Positions 7,298 to 13,612 of a stretch of 13,612 nucleotides of DNA are shown here, one piece after another. The stretch spans positions 1 through 13,612 of the forward strand of contig JAEWZA010000342.1 of assembly GCA_023395575.1 (NCBI GenBank), given 5' to 3'. The translations under genes and the position numbers were made by a program. Below the pieces are notes generated by a model. It worked only from the letters and a program-made list of their open reading frames with translations, had not been told where the DNA came from and made no database searches. The DNA comes from Bacillota bacterium. Its GTDB lineage: Bacteria; Bacillota; Clostridia; Acetivibrionales; DSM-1351. Every line of letters begins with the position of its first letter. Positions within the stretch are counted from its first letter, which is position 1.

Positions 7298-8209
7298 TTA
7301 ATGAACAAAATTATTGTTATTAAAATCAAAGCTCTCAATTGGCTCAGGACCTCTCATTACATGCCTTTCAATCTGAAGAACTCCATCTTTGTCAGCTAGT
7401 ATTCTCCAATCTACCATTAGAATTTTGCCCTCTAATATTTCAATGCCCGTTATACCTCTTGTATGAATGCCGCAGCCAATATTAAAGTAAGGCAATTCCT
7501 CGCTTTTTGGAAATTTTGGTCTATGAGTGTGACCGCAAATTAGCATCATTTCATGGCGTTCAATCCATTTTTTATAATTCTTTTCGATTTTGTGTCTCTT
7601 GTACATGTTTCTGGCAGGGCTCGATGGATTTTGAAAACCTACAACATGCATGAATCGCCACAAGTATCTTAAAAAAAACATTGCCACTACCCAAAATTGG
7701 TCATTAATAAAATCACCCTGATGGCCATGGACAGTCAGAATTTCCTGACCTGTAGAGGAGTTCTTAAGTAGTAATGCTTCAAAAGGCTCAAGTCCCTTAA
7801 GAAATTCATGATAATCCTGATTGTATTCGTCATAATAGATATAATAATTATTTTTAACAAAGGACTCATTTTTTAGATAAATATTATGGTTTCCATAAAG
7901 CATAATTAACCTATTATCATCAAAGAACTTTTTGATAACTAAAAATACATCGCTGTGAGCAAGTCTAATATGTTTGAATTTTGGATATTCCCAGAGTTCA
8001 TCTCCATCTCCTGCCTCAACATAAACATAGCCTTGATTAAAGTAATAATCAAGAGCATGCAAAAAAAGGCTCTGATTTCTGCAAAATTCATCTGATACAC
8101 TGTCGTCACCTCTGTGTAAATCACTAAAAAAAATATATTTAGAAGTATTGTCAAAATACTCTACTTTGGCATTGTTGTATGCTTCAGTTAATCTTCTGTC
8201 TGTGAACAT
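7298..8209 (-). CDS. calcineurin-like metallophosphoesterase (LpxH-like subgroup)
   Basis: A 303-residue cytoplasmic dimetal phosphoesterase. The five family blocks are present: FFSDLHRGD (27-35, ligands Asp30 and His32), GDGDE (67-71, Asp68), GNHN (106-109, Asn107 and the catalytic His108), HGHQGD (161-166, His161) and GHTHRP (226-231). A hydrophobic stretch at 171-192 between the last two blocks resembles the lid of LpxH-type UDP-diacylglucosamine pyrophosphatases. A clostridial cell without lipid A makes LpxH function unlikely, so the substrate, perhaps another phosphoester or nucleotide, is open. The start at 8209 is preferred because GGAG lies 8 nt upstream; an earlier in-frame TTG at 8239 is upstream of that site. 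Repeat copy C follows directly after the stop codon. Confidence 0.9.
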   Translation of the reverse strand: MFTDRRLTEAYNNAKVEYFDNTSKYIFFSDLHRGDDSVSDEFCRNQSLFLHALDYYFNQGYVYVEAGDGDELWEYPKFKHIRLAHSDVFLVIKKFFDDNRLIMLYGNHNIYLKNESFVKNNYYIYYDEYNQDYHEFLKGLEPFEALLLKNSSTGQEILTVHGHQGDFINDQFWVVAMFFLRYLWRFMHVVGFQNPSSPARNMYKRHKIEKNYKKWIERHEMMLICGHTHRPKFPKSEELPYFNIGCGIHTRGITGIEILEGKILMVDWRILADKDGVLQIERHVMRGPEPIESFDFNNNNFVH

Positions 8210-8339
8210 TATAATCACTCCGCAACTTTGTATTTGCAACTAATTAAAGTATGCTTCTGGAAACCTAATTATCTACTGACACCACAATAATAATTATCAA
8301 ACGTTGGCAAGTGACTATATTTTTATCAATTATTTACAA

Positions 8340-8360
8340 GTATATTCAGAGAAAATATAC
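8340..8360. promoter_or_regulatory. perfect 7-bp dyad upstream of the phosphoesterase gene
   Basis: GTATATT (8340-8346) and AATATAC (8354-8360) are perfect inverted repeats with a 7-nt spacer, about 130 nt upstream of the phosphoesterase start. It may be an operator, but the AT-rich setting makes chance occurrence plausible. Confidence 0.25.
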
Positions 8361-8955
8361 CTCTATAATTCATCAAGAATAAAAAAAATAAATAAATTTT
8401 ATGTTATTAGTTGCCGAGAAATGAAATAATATGGTAGAATATAGTACAAGGAATACAATAATAGGATATATTAAAATAATTATAATAATATGTAACAAAT
8501 TAACTTTCGTAAAATTTAGTTAAATAACAGTATTATCCATGATATGATATATAGTAAACAGCATAATAAGTCTATAAATTTATTTAGAGTAGTCTTTCGC
8601 TAGTTATAATTATTAGTAGGTGTAGAGCATATAAATAGTTTGTAGTCTAAGCAAGAAGTCCAATATATTCTAGCTTAATAAAGTTGTTAAAATTTTATTG
8701 TATGTGGAAATAGAAATTAATTTTCTATACAAAGCATTCAATTGCTATTCAACGGCATAGCAATTATTTGTGTGAAGGTTGATAAAGCTGATTGAATAAT
8801 TATATTTTACATTGCATAAAGTAATTTATAAACAAAGTTGTATATTTACATATAACGACCTAAAAAAGGTCCTTCACTTCTATAAGGAGAGGATACTGCT
8901 TTGTTTTTCGGACGGTGAGAATATCTCCTCGTTGAAAAACCGCAGATGTAATAAG
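8361..8955. other. gene-free AT-rich spacer with two hairpins
   Basis: I find no gene here. Two dyads stand out. TAGAAA/TTTCTA around a TTAAT loop near 8711-8727 has outer TTGTAT/ATACAA pairing. A cleaner one is AATTGCTAT (8740-8748) with ATAGCAATT (8757-8765) around an 8-nt loop. Neither is followed by a T run, so they are not standard terminators. A weak promoter-like pair, TTGCCG (8411-8416) and TAGAAT (8435-8440) with 18-nt spacing, points rightward toward the VOC gene. The stretch is long enough to hide a small RNA, but I cannot identify one. Confidence 0.35.
8740..8765. repeat. perfect 9-bp inverted repeat
   Basis: AATTGCTAT and ATAGCAATT flank the loop TCAACGGC. It is the cleanest short hairpin in the long spacer and lies about 310 nt upstream of the VOC gene. 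No T tract follows. Its role is unknown. Confidence 0.4.
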
Positions 8956-8997
8956 ATTTTTCTACAATCGAAAAATTTTATATTGAATCTAAGTATT
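8956..8997 (+). repeat. 42-nt shared leader motif, copy 1
   Basis: The segment beginning ATTTTTCTACAATCGAAAAA matches 10202-10243 at 40 of 42 positions. Its first half is a dyad, ATTTTTC-7 nt-GAAAAAT. It ends 76 nt before the VOC start codon; copy 2 ends 61 nt before the fusion gene. The 10-mer ACGAGGCAAG lies near both copies, on the 3' side here (9001-9010) and on the 5' side at copy 2. A shared regulator site or common leader origin is likely. Confidence 0.6.
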
Positions 8998-9073
8998 ATA
9001 ACGAGGCAAGAAAATTAAAATGCAATGGTTACACTTCAATATAATTAAAAACTACTTAAGGAGGAACACGCAT

Positions 9074-9472
9074 ATGAAATTTTGTTGGTGTACATTGACG
9101 GTTAATAATTTAGAACAGTCTATCAGCTTTTATCAGGATATAATAGGTCTTCCAATAGTTAGAAGACTGGAGCCCCAAGCTGGAGTAAAAATTGTATTTT
9201 TGGGTGATGGTGAAACAAATATTGAGCTTATATATAATGAAACAGTCAAGGAAGTCAATTTTGGTACAAATATATCATTAGGATTTGAAGTGGAATCTGT
9301 CAGTGAAAAAATGCAGTTTTTAGAGAGAAAGGGAGTTGGCATTGAAAGCGGTCCCTTTCGACCAAATCCACATGTTAAGTTCATAAATATTCTAGATCCT
9401 AACGGTTTAAAAATTCAGCTGATAGAAAAAATTACTGGTTCTATTGAAGAAGACATAAATGAGTACTTTTAG
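9074..9472 (+). CDS. VOC-superfamily protein (glyoxalase/bleomycin-resistance fold)
   Basis: A 132-residue single-chain VOC protein with two beta-alpha-beta-beta-beta modules. The pattern LTVNNLEQSISFYQDIIGL (8-26) opens module 1, NIELIYN (49-55) closes it, and FINILDPNGLKIQLIE (103-118) closes module 2. Against glyoxalase I, only Glu51 of the four metal ligands is kept. The first His is Trp5, the second His falls at Ser68/Leu69, and the last Glu is Gln115. Classical glyoxalase I activity is therefore unlikely; binding of a small molecule or a different reaction is more plausible. AAGGAGG at 9058-9064, 9 nt from the ATG, fixes the start, so the in-frame ATG at 9020 is not used. It lies upstream of the T-box unit and shares a 42-nt leader motif with the fusion gene. 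No terminator is obvious after it. Confidence 0.88.
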   Translation: MKFCWCTLTVNNLEQSISFYQDIIGLPIVRRLEPQAGVKIVFLGDGETNIELIYNETVKEVNFGTNISLGFEVESVSEKMQFLERKGVGIESGPFRPNPHVKFINILDPNGLKIQLIEKITGSIEEDINEYF

Positions 9473-9787
9473 AGCTTATTATACATAGAAATTAAATATG
9501 CCGCTTACAATAGAGGTATAAAATTGAGAACCAAGCGTATATAATAATTCACTGCTATATTTACACTTAAAAAGTGGATAAGCTTTAAATTGGAATATAT
9601 CTGAGATAATATTGCTGGCTAAAGCTACATCAAAAATATATTCAAATAAGTAATTGTTTTCATTGTAAAACTAACTTTCGCTCATAAATTTGTAAGAGTA
9701 AATTCCATATGTAGTGTAGATAGGGGTGGAATTTAACTTTTCAATTGAGTAAATTGTCAGAAATTGAGATAATTAAGAATTAAATAA
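9473..9787. other. AT-rich spacer with one inverted repeat
   Basis: No gene is seen between the VOC stop and the T-box promoter. The only structure I can point to is TAAATTCCA (9699-9707) with TGGAATTTA (9727-9735), a perfect 9-bp inverted repeat around 19 nt, about 50 nt upstream of the T-box -35 element. It could be an operator or a weak 3' hairpin. Confidence 0.35.
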
Positions 9788-9816
9788 TTGACAAAGTAAA
9801 TGGATTTTGTTATGAT
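9788..9816 (+). promoter_or_regulatory. near-consensus sigma-A promoter of the T-box transcript
   Basis: TTGACA (9788-9793) and TATGAT (9811-9816) are spaced by exactly 17 nt. Transcription would start near 9823, immediately before the conserved 5' part of the T-box leader. This is the best promoter in the window. Confidence 0.8.
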
Positions 9817-9822
9817 ATTCTC

Positions 9823-10133
9823 AATAACGTAAAAATGCATTGATAGGGAAACACGCTATATCCTAGTGTTCCAGAGAGCTGTCGCTTGCTGAAAGACAGT
9901 ACACAGAATAGGTTGTGAACTCACCCTTGAGCTTTCATCTGAAACTAGAAGCTGTACAAATATATAGCTTCAGCAAGTAGGAATGAACGGGTTTCTCGCC
10001 GTTATAAAGAGAGGTCATTTTTCCCTTGGATAGATGGCGCAGAGTGGGTATGTAATATACCAATTAGAGTGGTACCACGGAAGTCTATAGCTTTCGTCTC
10101 TAGCAGAAATGCTGAGAGATGAGAGCTTTTTTG
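9823..10133 (+). promoter_or_regulatory. T-box riboswitch, predicted leucine-specific (CUC specifier)
   Basis: A complete T-box leader controlling transcription by reading tRNA charging. Visible parts in order are: the conserved AGAGAG of stem I (9873-9878); the distal stem CTGTC/GACAG (9879-9883, 9895-9899) with GCTTGCTGAAA as its loop; the specifier region GTGAACTCACCC, with CTC at 9920-9922; the stem III hairpin AACGG/CCGTT (9986-10003); and the T-box antiterminator AGAGTGGTACCACGG (10066-10080), followed by the competing terminator. Placement of CTC after GAA resembles known leucine leaders such as leuS and ilv-leu. Uncharged tRNA-Leu should favour read-through. The next gene is not a leucyl-tRNA synthetase or a standard leucine-pathway gene but the TIM barrel/acyl-CoA synthetase fusion. 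Confidence 0.92.
10089..10132 (+). terminator. T-box terminator hairpin
   Basis: AGCTTTCGTCTCTAGC (10089-10104) pairs with GCTGAGAGATGAGAGCT (10111-10127), followed by a run of T. The 5' strand contains the TTTCGTCTC typical of T-box leaders, which pairs either here or in the antiterminator, making the two structures exclusive. Confidence 0.9.
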
Positions 10134-10150
10134 TTGTCCTTGGAACAATT

Positions 10151-10180
10151 TTGACATAATAACAGTCATTAAAATAGAAA
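10151..10180 (+). promoter_or_regulatory. possible second promoter downstream of the T-box
   Basis: A consensus -35 TTGACA (10151-10156) is followed 18 nt later by TAGAAA (10175-10180), a weak -10. If active it would express the fusion gene independently of the T-box. The weak -10 keeps confidence low. Confidence 0.3.
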
Positions 10181-10201
10181 ATTGACGAGGCAAGCAATGA
10201 A

Positions 10202-10243
10202 ATTTTTCTACAATCGAAAAATTTTATATTGATTCTAGGTATT
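10202..10243 (+). repeat. 42-nt shared leader motif, copy 2
   Basis: Matches 8956-8997 with two substitutions, both in its last quarter. It lies after the T-box terminator and before the AGGAGG of the fusion gene. The 5' dyad (ATTTTTC/GAAAAAT) is unchanged. ACGAGGCAAG is found just upstream (10184-10193). Confidence 0.6.
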
Positions 10244-10304
10244 TTAAATCAACTTATATTCAAATTGACATTCAACATAGAATAAAAATTAGGAGGATTA
10301 ATTT

Positions 10305-12836
10305 ATGAAAATTGCTTTTTCAACACTTGGATGTCCAGATTTTAGTTGGACAGATATTTATTCCATGGCTAAGGATTTTGGATTTGATGGTATTGAAATC
10401 CGAGGTTTGGGTGATGAAATTTTTGCTGTTAAGGCGCAGCCATTTACTGAAAGTCAGCTGCCAGAAACTGTAGAAAAACTATCGAAACTGCGCTTGGAAA
10501 TTCCTTGTCTATCTTCAGGTAATTGTCTTAAATTTGCTGATAAGGAAGAAGAAAACTATCAAGAACTTGTACAATATATTACGCTTGCATCAAAGCTGGG
10601 AACACCATATGTGCGTATACTTGCAGATTTAGAACCACATGTGACTGGAGATGTTGATGATGAGATTGTTTTAGCAGCACTAAAGCGATTGATCCCTGTT
10701 GCAGAAGAATATAAGGTTACATTACTAATAGAGACAAATGGTGTATATGCAGATACTGAACGTCTTTGCAAACTACTGGATAATGCTCAAAGTGATGCGG
10801 TAGCTGCATTGTGGGATGTTCATCACCCATATAGATTTTTTGATGAAAAGCCTGGAAAGACTGTGCAAAACCTTGGTGCATATATAAAATATGTTCATAT
10901 CAAGGATTCTGTTTTTGAGGACGGAATTGTAAAATACCGTATGACAGGTGAGGGTGATTTGCCTATAGAAAGTTTTATGTTTGCGCTTCGCTCAATTAAT
11001 TATGAAGGCTATGTATCTCTTGAATGGGTTAAGCGTTGGGCTTCTGAGCTTAGTGATGCAGGTATTGTGTTCCCGAATTTCATAAACTACATGAGCCAGT
11101 TTACAGAAAAAAGTATATCAAAAGGTCATCTGTATGATAATAATGCCAGAACTGGAAAATATGTATGGGAAAAGGATACTCTTATTGATTTGACCTTCCC
11201 ACAGGTACTTGACCGCATGGTTGATGAATTCCCGGACCAATATTGCTTCCGTTATACTGAAATGGACTACACAAGAACTTATTCCGAATTCCGAGATGAT
11301 GTTGATACCTTTGCTCGTTCTTTAATTGCATTAGGTGTAAGACCTGGCGATCATGTAGCTATATGGGCAACGAATGTTCCTCAATGGTTTATTACTTTCT
11401 GGGCAGCCACAAAGATAGGAGCGGTTCTTGTAACTGTTAATACTGCCTACAAGATATATGAGGCTGAATATTTGCTTCGTCAATCGGACACTCACACGTT
11501 AGTAATGATTGATGGTTACAGAGATTCAGATTACGTAGGTATTATAAAGGAACTCTGTCCTGAACTTGATACTGCTGAGGCAGGGAAACCATTACACATC
11601 AAACGTCTGCCGTTCCTGCGAAACATTATTACAGTTGACTCAAAGCAAAAGGGTTGCTTAACTTGGGACGAAGCTATCGCTTTAGCTAAAAAAGTACCTG
11701 TTGAAGAGGTTTACAGACGTGCATTTGCCATCAACAAGCATGATGTGTGCAACATGCAGTATACTTCAGGAACAACAGGCTTCCCAAAAGGTGTTATGCT
11801 GACCCATTATAATGTTGTTAATAATGGAAAGAACATAGGCGATTGTATGGATTTATCTACAGCCGACAGATTTATGATTCAAGTACCAATGTTTCACTGC
11901 TTTGGAATGGTGCTTTCAATGACTGCCAGCATGACTCATGGTTCTACAATGTCACCTATTACTGCTTTTTCTCCTAAAAAGGGTCTTGACTGCATTAACA
12001 AGGAGAAGATAACTGCTGTAAATGGAGTGCCAACAATGTTTATTGCTATGCTTGAGCACGAAGATTTCTCAAAAACTGATTTTTCACATATGAGAACAGG
12101 TATTATGGCAGGAAGCCCTTGTCCTATAAAGGTTATGCAGGATGTAGTTGAAAAAATGAACATGACTCAGATTACTATTGTTTTTGGGCAAACTGAGTCT
12201 TCACCAGGGTGCACACAGAGCCGTGTTGACGATCCTGTTGAGGTCAGAGTTGGTACAGTTGGAAGGGCGTTGCCGGGAATAGAATGTAAGATTGTTGATC
12301 CTGAAACAGGCAAGGATTTACCAGACAATGTGGATGGTGAGTTTGTTGCGAGAGGCTACAATATTATGAAGGGCTACTACAAAATGCCTGAGGCAACAGC
12401 AGCGGCTATAGACCAAGATGGCTGGTTGCATACTGGGGATATCGCAAGACGTGATGAAAACGGCAATTTCAAAATTACAGGCCGCATGAAGGATATGATT
12501 ATTCGTGGTGGTGAGAATATTTATCCTAAGGAAATTGAGGACTTTATATATACTCATCCAAAGGTAAAGGATGTTCAGGTTATAGGTGTACCAGACCAGC
12601 AGTATGGTGAGGAAATTATGGCATGTGTTATACTGAAGGAAGGCATGGAATTGACTGAGGATGAGCTTAAGGATTACATTCGTTCACATATGGCAAAACA
12701 CAAAACTCCACGCTATATTGATTTTGTAACAGAGTTCCCAATGAATGCTGCCGGCAAGATTCTCAAGTACAAGATGCGTGAGACTGCAGTAGAAAAGCTT
12801 GGTTTGCAAGCAGCTAAAAATGTTGTTACAGCATAG
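10305..12836 (+). CDS. fusion of xylose-isomerase-like TIM barrel and AMP-forming acyl-CoA synthetase
   Basis: An 843-residue cytoplasmic two-domain enzyme. Residues 1 to about 265 form a sugar phosphate isomerase/epimerase-type TIM barrel with its metal set intact: Glu143 (LLIETN), Asp171 with His174 (DVHH), His198 (YVHIKD) and Glu240 (SLEW). A linker of about 25 residues leads to an adenylate-forming domain (about 290-835). Its motifs are the P-loop YTSGTTGFPKG (486-496), FGQTES (627-632), HTGD (709-712), the hinge ITGRMKDMIIRGGENIYPKEIE (724-745, given as its span) and catalytic Lys818 in AAGKILK. That half should activate a carboxylic acid as acyl-AMP and transfer it to CoA; it looks like medium-chain acyl-CoA synthetases. 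AGGAGG at 10291-10296, 8 nt from the ATG, fixes the start. Control by the upstream leucine T-box is the main clue to role. The frame is continuous, so this is a true fusion. Confidence 0.92.
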   Translation: MKIAFSTLGCPDFSWTDIYSMAKDFGFDGIEIRGLGDEIFAVKAQPFTESQLPETVEKLSKLRLEIPCLSSGNCLKFADKEEENYQELVQYITLASKLGTPYVRILADLEPHVTGDVDDEIVLAALKRLIPVAEEYKVTLLIETNGVYADTERLCKLLDNAQSDAVAALWDVHHPYRFFDEKPGKTVQNLGAYIKYVHIKDSVFEDGIVKYRMTGEGDLPIESFMFALRSINYEGYVSLEWVKRWASELSDAGIVFPNFINYMSQFTEKSISKGHLYDNNARTGKYVWEKDTLIDLTFPQVLDRMVDEFPDQYCFRYTEMDYTRTYSEFRDDVDTFARSLIALGVRPGDHVAIWATNVPQWFITFWAATKIGAVLVTVNTAYKIYEAEYLLRQSDTHTLVMIDGYRDSDYVGIIKELCPELDTAEAGKPLHIKRLPFLRNIITVDSKQKGCLTWDEAIALAKKVPVEEVYRRAFAINKHDVCNMQYTSGTTGFPKGVMLTHYNVVNNGKNIGDCMDLSTADRFMIQVPMFHCFGMVLSMTASMTHGSTMSPITAFSPKKGLDCINKEKITAVNGVPTMFIAMLEHEDFSKTDFSHMRTGIMAGSPCPIKVMQDVVEKMNMTQITIVFGQTESSPGCTQSRVDDPVEVRVGTVGRALPGIECKIVDPETGKDLPDNVDGEFVARGYNIMKGYYKMPEATAAAIDQDGWLHTGDIARRDENGNFKITGRMKDMIIRGGENIYPKEIEDFIYTHPKVKDVQVIGVPDQQYGEEIMACVILKEGMELTEDELKDYIRSHMAKHKTPRYIDFVTEFPMNAAGKILKYKMRETAVEKLGLQAAKNVVTA

Positions 12837-12851
12837 AGAGCATTTTTTACG

Positions 12852-12883
12852 GCATAGTCGTTATAAGCGGCTATGCTGTTTTT
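12852..12883 (+). terminator. intrinsic terminator after the fusion gene
   Basis: GCATAGTCG (12852-12860) pairs with CGGCTATGC (12868-12876, one G-U) around a short AT loop, followed by GTTTTTG. It begins 15 nt after the stop codon and closes the T-box transcript as a one-gene unit. Confidence 0.85.
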
Positions 12884-12944
12884 GTGTATTGCTTGGAATT
12901 GTAAAAAGAGCAGTTTAAACGTATATTAGAAATGGGTGGTAAAA

Positions 12945-13316
12945 ATGTGCAAGATATTATTATCGATTAATCCTGAGCATGTTGAAAATATTTTTAATGG
13001 AACAAAGAAATATGAATTTCGTAAGAAAAAATGTAGGAAAAGTGTTGATAAAATAATAATATATTCAACAGCTCCTGTAATGAAAGTAGTAGGTGAAGCA
13101 GTTGTTGAGGAAGTATTAGAAGGAAGTCCGACTGATGTGTGGCAAAAAACAAAGAATAATTCAGGCATTAATATAAGCTTTTACCAAAAGTATTATCAAG
13201 GAAAAGATAAAGCAATAGCTTATAAGTTAAAAGATATTGTAAAATACGAAAGACCAAAGGAATTACCATATTATGGAATAATGGCAGCTCCTCAGTCTTT
13301 TGTCTATATAAGTTGA
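12945..13316 (+). CDS. ASCH/PUA-like domain protein
   Basis: A 123-residue single-domain cytoplasmic protein resembling the ASCH/PUA-like family often labelled as predicted RNA-binding or transcription-coactivator-like. Typical features are ILLSINPEHVENIFNGTKKYEFRK condensed here as the early strand-helix with Gly19, Lys21, Glu24 and Arg26, YSTAPV (40-45) with the following GEAVVEEVLEG beta hairpin, and the ending PQSFVYI (116-122). Basic residues near the N-terminus could contact RNA or nucleotides. The molecular function of the family is poorly defined. The ATG at 12945 is chosen because GGGTGG (12934-12939) lies 5 nt upstream; a GTG at 12936 is in frame but overlaps that site. It sits between two terminators and so is transcribed alone or as a solo gene with an unseen promoter. 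Confidence 0.82.
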   Translation: MCKILLSINPEHVENIFNGTKKYEFRKKKCRKSVDKIIIYSTAPVMKVVGEAVVEEVLEGSPTDVWQKTKNNSGINISFYQKYYQGKDKAIAYKLKDIVKYERPKELPYYGIMAAPQSFVYIS

Positions 13317-13349
13317 TAAATAAAATAGAAATAACATATAAAATAAAAG

Positions 13350-13378
13350 CATGTGATCAGTTTGATTGCATGTTTTTT
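13350..13378 (+). terminator. intrinsic terminator after the ASCH-like gene
   Basis: CATGTGATC (13350-13358) pairs with GATTGCATG (13364-13372, two G-U pairs) around a short AGTTT loop and is followed by six T. It lies 33 nt after the stop codon. Confidence 0.85.
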
Positions 13379-13471
13379 GTTTTGTAAGAAAATGGGTTCG
13401 TGCATATAATAAAAAGAACACAAAGATGTAAAGGGTTTTTTGGATATAGAGATATCTTTAATATATTTTGA

Positions 13472-13499
13472 TTGAAAACATTGTAAAATAATATATAAT
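13472..13499 (+). promoter_or_regulatory. candidate promoter of the last gene
   Basis: TTGAAA (13472-13477) and a perfect TATAAT (13494-13499) are separated by 16 nt. The predicted start near 13506 lies shortly before the ribosome site at 13519-13525. Confidence 0.6.
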
Positions 13500-13533
13500 T
13501 TGCATTATGAGATTGAAAGGGGAGGTAAAAGAA

Positions 13534-13612
13534 ATGAATATTGAGTACATAATTGAAAAATCATCTATACCAATACTATTTGTTGATACGTTTGCCTTAA
13601 TTAGTTATGGGA
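13534..13612 (+). CDS. partial coding region, start only
   Basis: An open frame of 26 codons runs off the window edge. GGGGAGG at 13519-13525, 8 nt before the ATG, and the TATAAT promoter above it support a real gene start. The protein begins MNIEYIIEKSSIPILFVDTF. A hydrophobic strand followed directly by an aspartate and Thr (LFVDT) resembles the first strand of PIN-domain nucleases, but 26 residues are too few to assign a family. Confidence 0.65.
   Translation, partial: MNIEYIIEKSSIPILFVDTFALISYG

Noticed and set aside
7045..7300. Target-site duplication around repeat copy C
   Set aside because: The bases next to the two ends (AATTAAT on the left, GTTGAAC on the right) do not match, so no duplication could be claimed.
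7298..8209. Calling the phosphoesterase LpxH
   Set aside because: The fold and lid are similar, but a Gram-positive clostridial setting lacks a lipid A pathway, so only the superfamily is assigned.
8812..9018. 68-codon rightward open frame before the VOC gene
   Set aside because: It needs a TTG start, has no ribosome site, has Lys/Asn/Ile-rich composition typical of random AT-rich DNA, and contains the 42-nt leader motif.
9020..9073. 18-codon N-terminal extension of the VOC protein
   Set aside because: A strong AAGGAGG lies inside it, correctly spaced for the ATG at 9074, and the VOC fold begins at that Met.
9918..9923. Reading the T-box specifier as AAC or ACT instead of CTC
   Set aside because: The conserved GAA preceding the specifier and the resemblance to leucine leaders favour CTC, but a structural alignment is needed to exclude one-base shifts.
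10002..10197. Two leftward open frames of 60-63 codons
   Set aside because: They lie antisense to the T-box antiterminator, its terminator and the start of the post-terminator leader, so they are by-products of structured RNA.

Overview
The window looks like chromosome from a low-GC Gram-positive anaerobe of the clostridial type. This rests on strongly AT-rich intergenic DNA, purine-rich Shine-Dalgarno sites, a T-box leader and the style of the proteins; no single marker fixes the genus. I see no rRNA, tRNA, CRISPR array or transposase gene.

Left part (1-4510): a leftward alpha/beta hydrolase; a spacer carrying a damaged copy of a palindromic repeat element; a rightward small P-loop kinase-like protein whose P-loop lacks the usual lysine; and, convergent with it after only 4 bp, a leftward single-chain MacB-type ABC transporter (ATPase plus four-helix permease). 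Middle part (4511-8240): a rightward single-pass membrane-anchored protein of unknown function, then a leftward DEAD-box RNA helicase with a long basic tail and a leftward calcineurin-like phosphoesterase. Two more copies of the palindromic element sit directly beyond the stop codons of the helicase and the phosphoesterase. The three copies (1019-1198, 5021-5210, 7059-7287) form a MITE-like family with no coding content.

Right part (8240-13612): a gene-poor AT-rich stretch with several dyads leads to a VOC-fold protein that has lost most glyoxalase metal ligands. Next comes a strong promoter and a complete T-box riboswitch whose specifier codon reads CUC (leucine). It precedes an 843-residue fusion of a xylose-isomerase-like TIM barrel with an AMP-forming acyl-CoA synthetase, both halves with intact catalytic residues. 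A 42-nt motif is shared by the leaders of the VOC gene and the fusion gene, which suggests joint control. A terminator, an ASCH/PUA-like small protein, another terminator and the first 26 codons of a further gene close the window.

The most interesting unit is the leucine T-box plus two-domain enzyme. One reading is that leucine starvation switches on an acid:CoA ligase feeding leucine synthesis from a branched-chain acid such as isovalerate. This is inference, and the role of the fused TIM barrel is unexplained. The palindromic repeat family is the second item worth following.
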